Assembly (NCBI GenBank): GCA_023257655.1
Contig: JALRBQ010000039.1
Location: 1-64,000, forward strand
DNA from: Pseudomonadales bacterium
GTDB taxonomy: Bacteria > Pseudomonadota > Gammaproteobacteria > Pseudomonadales > Pseudohongiellaceae
Direction of reading: 5' to 3'
DNA: 64,000 nt
Both the position numbers and the translations under genes were made by a program. The notes under the pieces are model-generated. The model was not told the DNA's origin. It saw only the letters and a list, made by a program, of their open reading frames with translations, and did not search any database. This document shows positions 27,382-37,358 of the stretch, piece by piece; positions within the stretch are counted from its first letter, which is position 1, and every line of letters starts with the position of its first letter.

Positions 27382-27495
27382 ACTGTCGCCAAGGCCCATC
27401 TGCCGTGAGTGATGGCGTTGACTATTGACACGATACTTACTACGCTTCGGACAAATTACAAGAACCCCATGCCGTCCCGGCAGCAGGAGAGAAAC

Positions 27496-27918
27496 ATGCC
27501 CATGCGTAACAGACTCGTCGCCGCTGCGGTTGCCATTTTGACCGGTGTTGCGGTACTGGCCACCCCGGCAATTGCCCACCATTCGAGTGCACCCTTCTAC
27601 GATTCATCTCAGAGTGTCGAACTTGAAGGGACCGTGTCCAAGTTTATTTTCAGAAACCCCCACGCCTTTCTCTATCTGAATGTCACTGAAGCCAGTGGCA
27701 CCACTGCCGAGTGGCAGGTGGAACTGGGCGCGCCGGTGAGTCTGCAGCGCACCGGATGGACTCCGGATACCCTGCCTGTGGGCATGGTTGTCAAGGTCAC
27801 AGGACCGCCCGCCCGCGGTGAAGGCGCCAAGGGAGTGCTTGGTCGGCGCATGACGCGTGCCGATGGCAGCCCGATAGTCGCCGGTGGTCGTGTCGAAGAA
27901 GTCACTCCGCCACGCTGA
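27496..27918 (+). CDS. DUF6152-family exported protein
   Basis: 140-residue secreted protein. Signal peptide ends PAIA, and mature sequence begins HHSSAPFYDSSQSVELEG, the hallmark of DUF6152. Then FIFRNPHAFLYLNV, a small beta-barrel with OB-like pattern, and VKVTGPPARG. The N-terminal His pair and PHA motif may bind metal (inference). AGGAG lies a few bases before the ATG. First gene of a plus-strand group with an exported unknown protein and cytochrome b561; the DUF6644-like pair follows on the opposite strand. This set recurs in environmental Proteobacteria, but its task is unknown. Confidence 0.87.
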   Translation: MPMRNRLVAAAVAILTGVAVLATPAIAHHSSAPFYDSSQSVELEGTVSKFIFRNPHAFLYLNVTEASGTTAEWQVELGAPVSLQRTGWTPDTLPVGMVVKVTGPPARGEGAKGVLGRRMTRADGSPIVAGGRVEEVTPPR

Positions 27919-28020
27919 GTTAGCCCCACCGACAGGTGCGTGCGGCTCCGGTCTCGCTGGCCAGAGCCGTCCGAGAACCTGGGTCGCGTCTTTTTAACCG
28001 GATCCGCAGCAGGAAAACCC

Positions 28021-28755
28021 ATGAAAACAATAACACCCGCTCGTCGCTTGAGAGAAATCAGTGTGAAGTCGTTTGTACTGGGCGTCATGGCCTGTGCCAT
28101 GACGACAGTGTTCGCCCAATCCAGTGTGCCGGACCTTGAAGGCGTGTGGGATGGTGGCGGGCGTGCGCGTCCGGTCAATGGGGAGACGATCCCCTGGGGC
28201 GAGGATAATTTTCCGAAGCTTAATGAGCGAGGTCTCGCCTATCAGCAGGTATGGGAAGAGATCATGGCTCCCAAGTACGATTGTCAGCCCGCGTCGTCTC
28301 CTGCTATCCAGTACGATCCTTATCACATGGAAGTGACGCAGTGGCCCGATCGGGTCCTGTTCCGTTACGAGAAAGATGATCAGCTGCGCACCGTCTGGTT
28401 AGACGGTCGCGAACCAACGGCTGTGGACTTCAGTATCCAGGGTTTTTCGGTGGGATATTACGAAGGTGACTCCCTGTATGTGACCACCACACATTTCGTG
28501 TTTGATATCGCTGGCTTCGACGACTATAACGGCATCCCGTCGTCTTCTCAGAAGAAGGTGACCGAGCGCTACTGGCGTGATGGTGAAGACTTGCGCGTGA
28601 CGGTGACTGTGGAAGATCCGATGTTCCTGCTGGAACCGACGTCATACACAACACGTTGGATTCCGGCGCGGGCAGGATACAAGATTGCCGCTTACGAATG
28701 TGACGCGGAATCTTCACGGGCCATGCTTCGCTTCTTCCCCTCCAAGTACAAATAG
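28021..28755 (+). CDS. Secreted protein of unknown function, shortened 'YACHEGN'-type relative
   Basis: 244 residues with signal peptide (ends TTVFAQ). The start at 28021 is chosen for this signal. It shares the plan of the larger secreted family in this window: VPDLEGVWDGGG at the N-terminus, GYYEGDSLYVTTTHF in place of WEGDTLVIETTNF, VTERYWRDGEDLRVTVTVED and a final YKIAAYECD, where the family has YEYACH. It lacks the N-terminal 90-100 residues and the last His-Gly-Asn. Located between DUF6152 and cytochrome b561, probably co-transcribed with both. Function unknown. Confidence 0.75.
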   Translation: MKTITPARRLREISVKSFVLGVMACAMTTVFAQSSVPDLEGVWDGGGRARPVNGETIPWGEDNFPKLNERGLAYQQVWEEIMAPKYDCQPASSPAIQYDPYHMEVTQWPDRVLFRYEKDDQLRTVWLDGREPTAVDFSIQGFSVGYYEGDSLYVTTTHFVFDIAGFDDYNGIPSSSQKKVTERYWRDGEDLRVTVTVEDPMFLLEPTSYTTRWIPARAGYKIAAYECDAESSRAMLRFFPSKYK

Positions 28756-28776
28756 CCGATCGGGGTTGGTGCTGCA

Positions 28777-29310
28777 TTGAATTCCGCTCCAGCCCCGCAT
28801 ACTCCGTTGCGCGAACTTCCCGCCTGGTACGACAAGTCGAATTCCTTCGGCTGGATTTCGATCGGTCTGCACTGGGGCACCGCCTTACTGATAATCGTTC
28901 TATGGTTCGTTGGCATGAGCATCATGTATCAGTCAGCCGACGCTATCGATGCCCGACGCAGTCTGCATATCACCCTCGGGCTGATGGCCTGGATTCCGCT
29001 GGCAATACGCATCGGCTGGCGGGTTGTCTCGGGGCATCCCCAGGTGAATGGTCAGTCTGCCGCGACTCATCGACTCGCCAAGTTCGCGCACTATGTGATG
29101 TTGGCAACCCTCACAATTTCGCTGTTGACTGGTCCCTTGATGGCCTGGTTGTTGCCGGAACGCACAGCAGTAGTCCAGATGGCGCTCCTGTTTCATTCGA
29201 CGGCGGCGAAAGTGCTGGCAGGTTTGGTGCTCTTGCACGTCGCGGCAGCGATGAAACACCTCATGTTTCATGATGATGAAACCATCGCCCGTATCTTCGT
29301 CCCCAAATAA
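28777..29310 (+). CDS. Cytochrome b561 family protein
   Basis: Four-helix inner-membrane di-heme b protein, 177 residues, that shuttles electrons between the quinone pool and periplasmic partners. Candidate heme ligands: His in SIGLHWGTA (helix 1), SLHITLGL (helix 2), FHSTAAKVLAG and LLHVAAAMKH (helices 3-4). The start is a TTG at 28777; no better ATG lies upstream. It directly follows an exported protein gene (21 bp), suggesting that the DUF6152/secreted protein/b561 group forms one redox unit. Confidence 0.87.
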   Translation: MNSAPAPHTPLRELPAWYDKSNSFGWISIGLHWGTALLIIVLWFVGMSIMYQSADAIDARRSLHITLGLMAWIPLAIRIGWRVVSGHPQVNGQSAATHRLAKFAHYVMLATLTISLLTGPLMAWLLPERTAVVQMALLFHSTAAKVLAGLVLLHVAAAMKHLMFHDDETIARIFVPK

Positions 29311-29401
29311 GCCCCGGCGCGTTTGCACACAATACCGGTCCTTACTGGCCCGCACAGATGCCGATCCTGTAAAACTCACTGGTACCTTACCTGTAATCCT
29401 T

Positions 29402-29416
29402 GCCGGAGAATCCGGC
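29402..29416. other. Small hairpin between convergent b561 and DUF6644-like genes
   Basis: GCCGGA, loop GAA, TCCGGC: a 6-bp perfect stem without T-run in the 195-bp gap between the convergent genes. It may help to end transcription from either side. Confidence 0.3.
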
Positions 29417-29505
29417 CGGTAAATCTCAACAGCGAGATACCGGCACGCTGGCCATTTGCAGGAGAGAATCCGTCATGAGAATTCGGAAGGGATAGAGGCT
29501 TGTGG

Positions 29506-29994
29506 CTAGCCTGTGCCCACGTAGGGAATCAGTCGGCCGCAAACCAATACGCCGGTCCATAGCGCGAGTGAAAGATACGCAACGGTGCGTGCCAACGGTG
29601 TGGCCGGAGCGGCCGGGCCCCACGCAGTGATTACCGGTGCGAGTTTCCAGTAGTAAAGCAGAGCATTGAGGCCGGCCAACAAGACCAGCAGCATCTTGAT
29701 TTGAAAACCGATGTTGATCGCATAGCGCATCGGGTCCCCGTAGAAGAACAGGATGCCCGTTGTGGCGTTCAGGCCAAAGCCGAGGAAGACCAGTGGTAAC
29801 AGCTGATGTGTCGCGACTGGGTCAAGGTTTCGGAAGTGACCCGCCATGCGCAGATCGATGACGATGAGGCCACCGAGTAGCAGTGACAGGCCGATGAAAT
29901 GCGTAATCTCCAGTACTGGCCAGACCCAGTACGTAGCCTGGATCCATGCATTGAGGGGAGAGCCGAGCAGGAATTCTGCGAGAGGGACGAGCAT
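29506..29994 (-). CDS. DUF6644-like membrane protein
   Basis: 162-residue inner-membrane protein with four or five helices. Text such as WVWPVLEITHFIGLSLLLGG, VIDLRMAGHFRN and GFGLNATTGILFFYGDP is like the DUF6644 family and like the gene immediately upstream (30007-30474), of which it is a divergent paralogue. The conserved His in ITHFIG sits in a helix and could be a heme or metal ligand (inference). Co-transcribed with that gene, 12 bp apart. Function unknown. Confidence 0.75.
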   Translation of the reverse strand: MLVPLAEFLLGSPLNAWIQATYWVWPVLEITHFIGLSLLLGGLIVIDLRMAGHFRNLDPVATHQLLPLVFLGFGLNATTGILFFYGDPMRYAINIGFQIKMLLVLLAGLNALLYYWKLAPVITAWGPAAPATPLARTVAYLSLALWTGVLVCGRLIPYVGTG

Positions 29995-30006
29995 CAGTAC
30001 TCCCCG

Positions 30007-30474
30007 CTACAAGTAGGCTATCAGGCGGCCGGCGATAATCGCTGCCGCCCAGACTGTAAGTGAACACAGGGCGATCAGTCGCGTGGAGCTACTGATCGAC
30101 ACTTGGTCTCGACTGGCGGCAAGTTCGCCCCGCAAGCGCGACTGGATAAGTCCCGCCAGCACCATGCCGACGACAATGCAGCTGATCTTTATCAGGAACG
30201 CCGTGTTATTGGCAAACGTGACAGCCTGGGACGTGAATAACAGGATGCCAGACAGGGCATTGATGATGAAGCCGATCCAGCCGAGTTTGCCCAACGGCAG
30301 GAACGCCGCCGGATGCAGGCCGGGAAACAGGCCTAAAAGGCGCAGATCTCGGGTGGCGAAGATGCCGACAACCACGGCAAGACCGATGACGTGCAGACTC
30401 AGGAGCAGCGGGTAGCCCCACAACGACACCCCCACCCAGATTGCCACCGGGGTATTTTCAAGCCATGTGAACAT
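30007..30474 (-). CDS. DUF6644-like membrane protein, second copy
   Basis: 155 residues, about four to five helices. Pattern parallels its neighbour: WGYPLLLSLHVIGLAVVVG, ATRDLRLLGLFPG, GWIGFIINALSGILLF. The intramembrane His of SLHVIG aligns with that of ITHFIG in the neighbour. These proteins are commonly found near DUF6152 genes, as here. The pair probably works as a heterodimer, which is inference from gene duplication and adjacency. Confidence 0.75.
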   Translation of the reverse strand: MFTWLENTPVAIWVGVSLWGYPLLLSLHVIGLAVVVGIFATRDLRLLGLFPGLHPAAFLPLGKLGWIGFIINALSGILLFTSQAVTFANNTAFLIKISCIVVGMVLAGLIQSRLRGELAASRDQVSISSSTRLIALCSLTVWAAAIIAGRLIAYL

Positions 30475-30501
30475 GCCGTTATCCGCGGCCCGCGAACGGG
30501 A

Positions 30502-33279
30502 CTAGTGCTCCCAGGAAAAATAGACTTTGACTTTCGCGCTGGGCGGCGCATCGGCGCCAGGTTCTGCCAGTGTGAAACTGAGGCCGGCTGCCGGCACGCT
30601 CGCACTGCCAAAGGGCAGATGCGGGTTCAAATAGCGGCTGGTATCGGCATCATCGAAGTGGTTGACTGCCTTGAACGGCCTGCCGTCAGTCGTGCGCATC
30701 TCTCCATCCTCGATACCCCAGAACTGGACGCCGTTGGGAAAGTCGTCCAACGCGAAGGGGGCGTCTGCGGAATGGGCGTTACGTAACATGCGATCGTAGA
30801 GCCGATACGTGATGCCTTCTCTGCCTAGTCGGAAGTCATACAGCGTGCTCATGGATTTGTACGGATCACGGGTGGCTCCGGGCAGCATTTCATTAATCAG
30901 TGTATAACCATAGATCAATTGTCGACCTTCGAAGGTAATGGATTCACCGGGAGGCGAATCGCTGTCTCCGCAGGCGGCACGATCGGCGTCGCTGAGGTCT
31001 ACCGGATAGTATTCCTTGCGGCGCTGGAAGCACATTACATCGAGGAAGCCTTGTCGCAACGTAGCCTGGGCATCTTCATTGAAGTCATAGAAGCGCCAAC
31101 CCTCATCGTCCTTGTAGTAAGTCTCGGGAATCTGCGGTAGCTCGAATTCCTGAGGAGTGGAGTCAACCAACAGCAGGAAGCCATTGCCGGGTCCAAACTG
31201 GCTGGGGTCATTCTGACTCCACATGTACGAGCCATTCGAGTACCACAGGAGTACACCAGGCCGGTAACGGAAGCTTACCGCTTTCATCTCGCCGGAGTCG
31301 GGGTCATTGAAAAATGACAGGCCCGGTTTGGAGATGTTCTCGTCGTAGTTATGGGAATTCGCAAACGCCTCGTACGGATCTCGATACTCTAGCAGGTAAT
31401 AATGGGGCACGACGATGTCGTGACTGCCGCTGCTGAGCGAGAAGCCTTCCACACTCCAGCCCTGGAATTCGCTGTTTTCAAAGTCATCCCGATAACCGAG
31501 AGCCTTGATCTCGACATTGTCTACGAGAGCGCCGTCTTCAACCGCTGCCAGATCGGTGAAGTAGTGAAAGCGCAACTCAATCTGCTGTCCGGCGTACGCA
31601 GACAGATCGAGCTCGGCGTGAATCCATTGTGAGTTCTCACACGGATCGACCTCTTCATTCCCGATACGGTCCTCGGCCAGCTCGCGGGCTCGATTCACGT
31701 CACAACCAGCGGCTGACTCGACGCGACCATCGCCGTCACGGTCACCGCTGCGTCCGGTGAATCCAGGAATGGTACCGGGACCATCGTGCCCACGTTGGGA
31801 GGGCATGATGCTATCGGTGTCCGACGGTGCGTTTTTGTCGGTCGGCATGAGACGCGTGTAGTTTTCGCCATCGGTGGAAACCTCCACATATAGGTAGTCC
31901 CAGTCGGTCTCGATTTTGAACCACGTATCGAATTCAAGGGTAACCGGGCCTGTTCCTGCGCCGCGCAAGTCGAAATGCCGCGACAACAAGTTGTTCATGT
32001 CATTGCCCTGGCCGGTATATGCCGCCTGCAGCCCGTTGATTGCAGTCAAGGGTCCCATCCGCAGTTCTTTGATCTTCGGAGGCAGGATGACCATGGCGCT
32101 GTCGCAGACCCCGGCTTCGGTCGCGCCACCCGGTGTCCAGTCGTTCATCGTCTTCAGGTAGACTGATTGCACCTTGGTGCCGCCGGCGCTACGGGGTGTG
32201 ATCATGCAGGGTTCCAGCCAGCCGAGCTGCATCCGCGACCACGAGCTGAGTTCCTGGGGAACTGGGCTGGCAGTGGAGCTCATCGCCTCCCAGGAGGCAG
32301 TCGAATTATTCGTGTTGGCCGCATAGATGTCCGGTAAGCCGAGGGAATGTCCAAACTCGTGAATGAACGTCGACAGTTCGGTGTATTCCTCCTGCATATT
32401 ATAGTCCAGCACCCAAAGCCCCTCGCGCAGTGGTACGCCACCACGACGATTCATAAAGCCTTCCACCATCGGTCCCTTGCCGTTGTTTGCAGTGTGATAA
32501 GAGCGGTGCGCCCAGATGCGCTGCGCGCATTCCTGTTCCTGCGCTTGCAGCAGTTCGTACTGATTAGAGGGGGCGTCAACAGTGAACTTTAGTCCCAGGT
32601 TGTACAGCCCCTGACAGGAAGACTGACCATTGCCGGCATACATCAGCACAAAATGGTCGATGTATCCGTCGGGTTCGGCAAATACCTTGTCGCCATCGTA
32701 ATCGAGTGGATCCCACACATCGAATTCGGCCCAGGGGAAATCCGGTTGCAGGGCATAGGCGGCGGCGAGTGCATCTTCTACCAGTTCTTCGGAACGGACG
32801 TCATTACGCCAGGTGCCGTCAGAGTTCTGGATGGGCTCGCCATAATATTCAGAGGGTTTGTCGACGGTGACAAGCGGGAATACTTCGCCGGTTACGAGGT
32901 AGCGTCCTCTTGATTGATGGTAGTAATAGTGAGTCAGGGTATCCGTTTTGGGATTGTCCAAATCATCGGAAAACAGCAGGTCCTGTATATATTCCTGGTT
33001 CTTGCGATCGGCATCGGCTTCGCCACTGAAGCGATCGAAACGTCGATTGGAATACTGTACGGGAATAATGAGTATGCGGTGTGGCTTGTCGATTGTGCTC
33101 TTGACGGGTGTCAGTGAATTCGATTGGATCTGGGGATTGCCGAGTTGATCGAAACGCAGGTTCTGCAGATTCTCGATCATCTTCAGGCTCGCAGGAGATT
33201 GAGCCAGTGCGGTAGTCATGCCGAAGACGACGCAGGCGGCGAAACATGCAATCCTGCCACTGTGAACTGTAATACCCAT
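30502..33279 (-). CDS. Secreted M6-type (immune inhibitor A-like) metalloprotease
   Basis: 925-residue exported zinc protease. Signal peptide ends TTALAQ. The catalytic motif FIHEFGHSLGLPD (HExxHxxGxxD type) lies about residue 310, following RIWAHRSYH and a conserved pro/catalytic domain as in M6 family enzymes. Downstream are beta-sandwich domains, one with the MAM/LamG-like EFDTWFKIETDWDYLYVEVS and another with IELRFHYFTD. It probably degrades extracellular protein for nutrition. No inhibitor or secretion gene is adjacent; export beyond the outer membrane cannot be inferred. Confidence 0.87.
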   Translation of the reverse strand: MGITVHSGRIACFAACVVFGMTTALAQSPASLKMIENLQNLRFDQLGNPQIQSNSLTPVKSTIDKPHRILIIPVQYSNRRFDRFSGEADADRKNQEYIQDLLFSDDLDNPKTDTLTHYYYHQSRGRYLVTGEVFPLVTVDKPSEYYGEPIQNSDGTWRNDVRSEELVEDALAAAYALQPDFPWAEFDVWDPLDYDGDKVFAEPDGYIDHFVLMYAGNGQSSCQGLYNLGLKFTVDAPSNQYELLQAQEQECAQRIWAHRSYHTANNGKGPMVEGFMNRRGGVPLREGLWVLDYNMQEEYTELSTFIHEFGHSLGLPDIYAANTNNSTASWEAMSSTASPVPQELSSWSRMQLGWLEPCMITPRSAGGTKVQSVYLKTMNDWTPGGATEAGVCDSAMVILPPKIKELRMGPLTAINGLQAAYTGQGNDMNNLLSRHFDLRGAGTGPVTLEFDTWFKIETDWDYLYVEVSTDGENYTRLMPTDKNAPSDTDSIMPSQRGHDGPGTIPGFTGRSGDRDGDGRVESAAGCDVNRARELAEDRIGNEEVDPCENSQWIHAELDLSAYAGQQIELRFHYFTDLAAVEDGALVDNVEIKALGYRDDFENSEFQGWSVEGFSLSSGSHDIVVPHYYLLEYRDPYEAFANSHNYDENISKPGLSFFNDPDSGEMKAVSFRYRPGVLLWYSNGSYMWSQNDPSQFGPGNGFLLLVDSTPQEFELPQIPETYYKDDEGWRFYDFNEDAQATLRQGFLDVMCFQRRKEYYPVDLSDADRAACGDSDSPPGESITFEGRQLIYGYTLINEMLPGATRDPYKSMSTLYDFRLGREGITYRLYDRMLRNAHSADAPFALDDFPNGVQFWGIEDGEMRTTDGRPFKAVNHFDDADTSRYLNPHLPFGSASVPAAGLSFTLAEPGADAPPSAKVKVYFSWEH

Positions 33280-33702
33280 AACGTACCCTCGTTAATGCTG
33301 GCAAGAGACTACCAAAGCTACTCGCAAGACACTAGCACTGTTGGCGATAGCGTGACCCGGCAAGCGCCAGTCAGTCGCAACGGCAGACAGTCGGCCAGAG
33401 TATCCTGGTACCAGGCGGCGGGCTTCCAAAAGCAGTACAAGTAATGTGCTCAACTCCCGCTGAGGCAATCCTCGATTCGTAGACACAGTGAGAGAATTTG
33501 ACTATTCTGCGGGCTGAGCAAGTAGCCGTTTCGTCGGCGACGGGTGAATCGCTTTGCGACTTCGCAGCGTGCTTGCAATCCGGGTGCAACCTCGTTTCGT
33601 TTGCATCACCCCGAACGGGTAGTGAGCACTCGTGCTACATTGCTAGCACCCAAATTGCATTGCATACATCAAGTTTTGGAGTCCTTGCAAGAGAGTCCTT
33701 GC
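33280..33702. other. Divergent intergenic region between protease and kinase genes
   Basis: About 420 bp that should hold both promoters. A direct repeat GAGTCCTTGCA occurs twice immediately before the kinase start (about 33680-33703). Short frames here show no conserved protein. No RNA gene seen. Confidence 0.4.
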
Positions 33703-35517
33703 ATGGCCATTGGAGTGATTCGCAAATATCTGCCGGTTTTGCTCACCTTCGTGGTCGTGGCAGCGTTCTCGTTCACGGCCTTTCTGATTTCTCTCAACTC
33801 CCAGCACAATAGCGTCAAGATTCGATTTGACCAAACTGCTGCATTGCAAGCATCGATACTGCAACGCGCGCTCACCAACCATCGGCTCATCCTGCAATCG
33901 ATGGAGTCACTCTACGCCCGTTCGGCCGCAAGTTCGCGCTCCGGTTTCGGTGGGTTCGTGCAACCCTTCGAATCAGAGTTGGCCGGTGTGTAGGCATTGC
34001 AATGGGTGCAACTGGTGCGTGATGAAGAGCGCGACGAATTCGAACAGGCGCGACGCGCCGAGGGAGTGACCGGTTACGAGATTCGGGAGCGGGCCGCGGA
34101 CGGCACCATGGTGCGCGCCTCGCGTCGAGCGATCTACTATCCGATTTATCCTGTACAGCCTCTGGACTCAGGTGAGGCCACCATTGGCTATGATCTGGGA
34201 TCAGACCCGGTCAGGCACATGGCGGTGCAACAGGCGATTGCCAGTGGCGAAGCCACCGCCACCGATTGGGTGAATCTGATACAGGGGCACGGAGAAGTGG
34301 ATCCGGGTTTTCTGATTATCAGCCCGCTGTACGCCAATTCTGTTGACGCCGCTACAGCGTCAGGAGATCTGGTAGGTCTGGTTGTGGGCGTGTTTCGGAT
34401 ACCCGCCATCATTGAAGCAGGTCAGCGTCTGCTGAGTGAGCCAGGTATCGAGCTGACAATCGCCGAGACAATTCCGTCGGGTCGCAGTCTCAGCTTTCCC
34501 GAGTTGTCTGGGCCTGGTAAAGGCGCTTCGCGCAGCATGCTGGCGATGGCGCCACCCGCAGCCTACTAAGCGGAGATTCCCATTGCGGGCAAGCGCTGGC
34601 ACTTTGTGGCGAGCCCGGCGGCCGGCTACATGAATGACAAGTTGCCCTATACCTCCTGGCTGATACTTCTGAGTGGGGTGTTGTTTACCTGTCTGCTCTC
34701 CGGATTCCTGTGGCTGTATACGCGGCAGTCGATCCGGCGTGAACAGTCTGTCAGTGAGAAACATGCGCTCGAGATGCAGCTCATGCGCGCGCAGAAAATG
34801 GAGACGATGGGGTTGTTGGTCACGGGTATCACCCATGATTTCAATAATATCCTCGGCAGCCTGATGGGCTTCAATGATCTCGCGCGCCTGCATAATCGCA
34901 AGACGGCGCAAGATCCGAAGCTCGAGGACTTTCTGGTAAAGGTGGGCACGAGTGCGTCGCGCGGCAAGGAACTCATCGACAAGATGCTCAGGTTCTCTCG
35001 CGAGAAGCCCTCGCACATCGAACCGATTTTCCTGCATTCCGCCGTGGAAAATACGCTGGCTCTCATCGGACCACTGATGCCGTCCAGAATTCGGATTGAA
35101 TTCTTCGCCGATAATGGGCTGCCGGCTGTGATGGCGGATTCGGTAGGCCTCGGGCAGGCATTGGCCAATCTGCTCATCAACGCGCGCGACGCCATCGAAG
35201 GTGAGGGAAAGATCAAACTCGACCTGAGTTACTGAGAATTTAATGCAGCCCACTGCAGCGCCTGCAAAGGACCGTTCAGCGGCGACTATGTCCAGCTCTC
35301 GGTCAGTGATACCGGTACCGGCATGAGTGCCGAGGTGCAGCGTGACATCTTCGAGCCGTTCTATTCCACCAAGGAAGCCGACAAGGGTACTGGCATGGGG
35401 CTGGCAATTCTCCAAAGTATCGTGCATCGCTATAACGGCCACATAATCGTCGCCTCCCGTCCAGGACAGGGCACCAGCTTCCTGCTGCTCTTTCCCGTGC
35501 CCAGAAGGCGCGCCTAG
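33703..35517 (+). pseudogene. CHASE-domain hybrid-type sensor histidine kinase interrupted by three in-frame stops
   Basis: Membrane sensor kinase whose single reading frame contains TAG (33991-33993, codon 97), TAA (34567-34569, codon 289) and TGA (35233-35235, codon 511), with conserved sequence continuing across each. Order: helix 1 (YLPVLLTFVVVAAFSF), CHASE domain (ELAGV-stop-ALQWVQLVRDE, where homologues have GIQALEW), helix 2 (LILLSGVLFTCLLSGFLWL), dimerisation/phosphoacceptor helix (VTGITHDFNNILGSL with the His), and ATPase (NLLINARDAI, VSDTGTGMS, KGTGMGLAIL). One C-to-T change explains each stop (CAG, CAA, CGA). No response regulator is adjacent. Almost certainly non-functional unless all three are read through. 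Confidence 0.85.
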
Positions 35518-35619
35518 CACGCCATCAATTGTTGGCTCACGCTTGCCGATATACGCATTGTCGGATGTGAGTGTGCAATCCGTATTTCCAACCGAATCCT
35601 GTCAGGGGCTCGGCGACGC

Positions 35620-37254
35620 GTGCATAAGGTAAAATCAGTGATCGACAAGTCGGTGCTGCGGGGCGATGTACTCGGGGGTATCACGGCGGCCGCCGTGGCA
35701 CTGCCACTGGCACTGGCCTTTGGTATTGCTTCCGGATTGGGCGCGCTTGCCGGTGTGTACGGGGCGATTCTGGTTGGATTCTTCGCCTCAGTATTTGGAG
35801 GAACGGCTTCCCAGATTTCCGGTCCTACCGGTCCCATGACCGTTGTTGTCGCCAGCGTCGTAGGCTATTTCTCTGGCAATCTTACCCTGATCTGCACCGT
35901 TATTATCCTTGCCGGGTTGGTCCAGATTGCCTTCGGGCTCGCCGGATTTGGTCGTTACATCAAGCTGGTGCCGCAGCCGGTTGTCTCTGGCTTCATGTCA
36001 GGAATCGGGGTCATTGTGATCATTCTGCAACTGGCTGCTCTCCTTGGGTATGACTCACCCGATGGCAGTAACCTGGCCAAACTCATCGCCACCTGGTCGA
36101 TGGTGCAGCATCCCAATTCCCAGGCGCTAGCGTTGGGTGCCTTCAGTTTTTTTATAGTCAGCTTTATGCCCAGGCGATTCAACCGCATTGTGCCTGCGTC
36201 GCTACTGGCCGTGATCCTGGGTACGATAGTGGGCGTCTGGTTGTTTCCCGGAGCCCCGGTCATCGGTACTTTACCGAGTGGACTTCCGGAATTACATCTA
36301 CCCGGTCTGCAAGTTGCCGATGTGCCGCAACTCCTTCGATTTGCCCTGATGCTGGCCTTTCTCGGATCTATCGATACCTTGTTGACCTCATTGGCAGCCG
36401 ACAGCCTGACCCACACACACCACGACTCAAACCGTGAATTGATCGGCCAAGGCATCGGCAATCTGGCTGCAGGATTTGTTGGGGCAACCCCCGGTGCGGG
36501 TGCGACGATGCGCACCTTCGTCAATATCCGATCCGGAGGAACGACACGTCTGTCAGGCGCGGCGCATTCGATTACACTGTTGCTGGTGATATTGGTCTTC
36601 GCGCCTGTGGTCAGCCATGTGCCGCTTGCAGTACTTGGAGGCATCCTGCTGCGCGTGGGCATCGAGATCATCGACTGGCGCAACTTGCGCCGGGTGATGA
36701 CCTCTCCACGACCCGGCGTCGTCATCATGCTCACGACGCTGTTAATTACCGTCTTCCTAGATCTTATTACGGCAGTCGCTGTCGGGATTGTAATGGCGTC
36801 CGTATTGTCGGTGGCCAAAATGGCGGACACCCAGATGGCGAGTGTGAAGTTTCACTTTGGCGCCGGACAGGACCTGGATCTGGACGAAGAGGAGCAGGAG
36901 ATACTGGCGGCGATGGGAGACAGGATTTACCTGTTCCAGATGGAAGGCCCACTCAGTTTTGCGACGGCTCGCGATATCACGCGCACCATGCAGCAAACTC
37001 CCAGCAACGAGGTGCTGTTGATTGACTTGTCAAAGGTGCCTTTTGTCGACAGCAGCGCGGCGGCAACGCTCGAAGAAGCCACGATCAACCTGCTGCGCAA
37101 TGGCGACGATATCGTGATTTTCGGAGCAAGTGAGAAGGTGATGCAAACACTCCGCAAAGCGGATGTCATCAAGTTGATTGGCAGCGAGCATGTCGTGGAC
37201 AGTCGCGTCACGGCGATGCGTCTCGCGCGGCACCTGCTGGCCCGCACTGCTTAG
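35620..37254 (+). CDS. SulP-family anion transporter with STAS domain
   Basis: Inner-membrane anion permease, 544 residues. Ten or more helices in the N-terminal part include the family signature (GDVLGGITAAAVALPLALAF, SQISGPTGPMTVVV). The C-terminal STAS domain (about 430-540) has LLIDLSKVPFVDSSAAATLE. Likely substrates are sulfate or bicarbonate, which sequence alone does not separate. Start is GTG at 35620. It lies 102 bp after the interrupted kinase and may have its own promoter. Confidence 0.9.
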   Translation: MHKVKSVIDKSVLRGDVLGGITAAAVALPLALAFGIASGLGALAGVYGAILVGFFASVFGGTASQISGPTGPMTVVVASVVGYFSGNLTLICTVIILAGLVQIAFGLAGFGRYIKLVPQPVVSGFMSGIGVIVIILQLAALLGYDSPDGSNLAKLIATWSMVQHPNSQALALGAFSFFIVSFMPRRFNRIVPASLLAVILGTIVGVWLFPGAPVIGTLPSGLPELHLPGLQVADVPQLLRFALMLAFLGSIDTLLTSLAADSLTHTHHDSNRELIGQGIGNLAAGFVGATPGAGATMRTFVNIRSGGTTRLSGAAHSITLLLVILVFAPVVSHVPLAVLGGILLRVGIEIIDWRNLRRVMTSPRPGVVIMLTTLLITVFLDLITAVAVGIVMASVLSVAKMADTQMASVKFHFGAGQDLDLDEEEQEILAAMGDRIYLFQMEGPLSFATARDITRTMQQTPSNEVLLIDLSKVPFVDSSAAATLEEATINLLRNGDDIVIFGASEKVMQTLRKADVIKLIGSEHVVDSRVTAMRLARHLLARTA

Positions 37255-37358
37255 GAGTGGTTAGTCTGAAGTTGTTCAGAGGAGGTGCCTCGATTCGCGA
37301 GCAAAGTGCCGCGAATCGAAGCGCCAGGGCATAGTGTTCAGAGCGTGCTGAAGAGAGC

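Noticed and set aside
34360-35520. 386-codon open frame antisense to the kinase, with no stops while the sense frame has two
   Set aside because: Considered because the sense gene is interrupted, but kinase motifs in the sense frame are unmistakable and the antisense product shows no domain.
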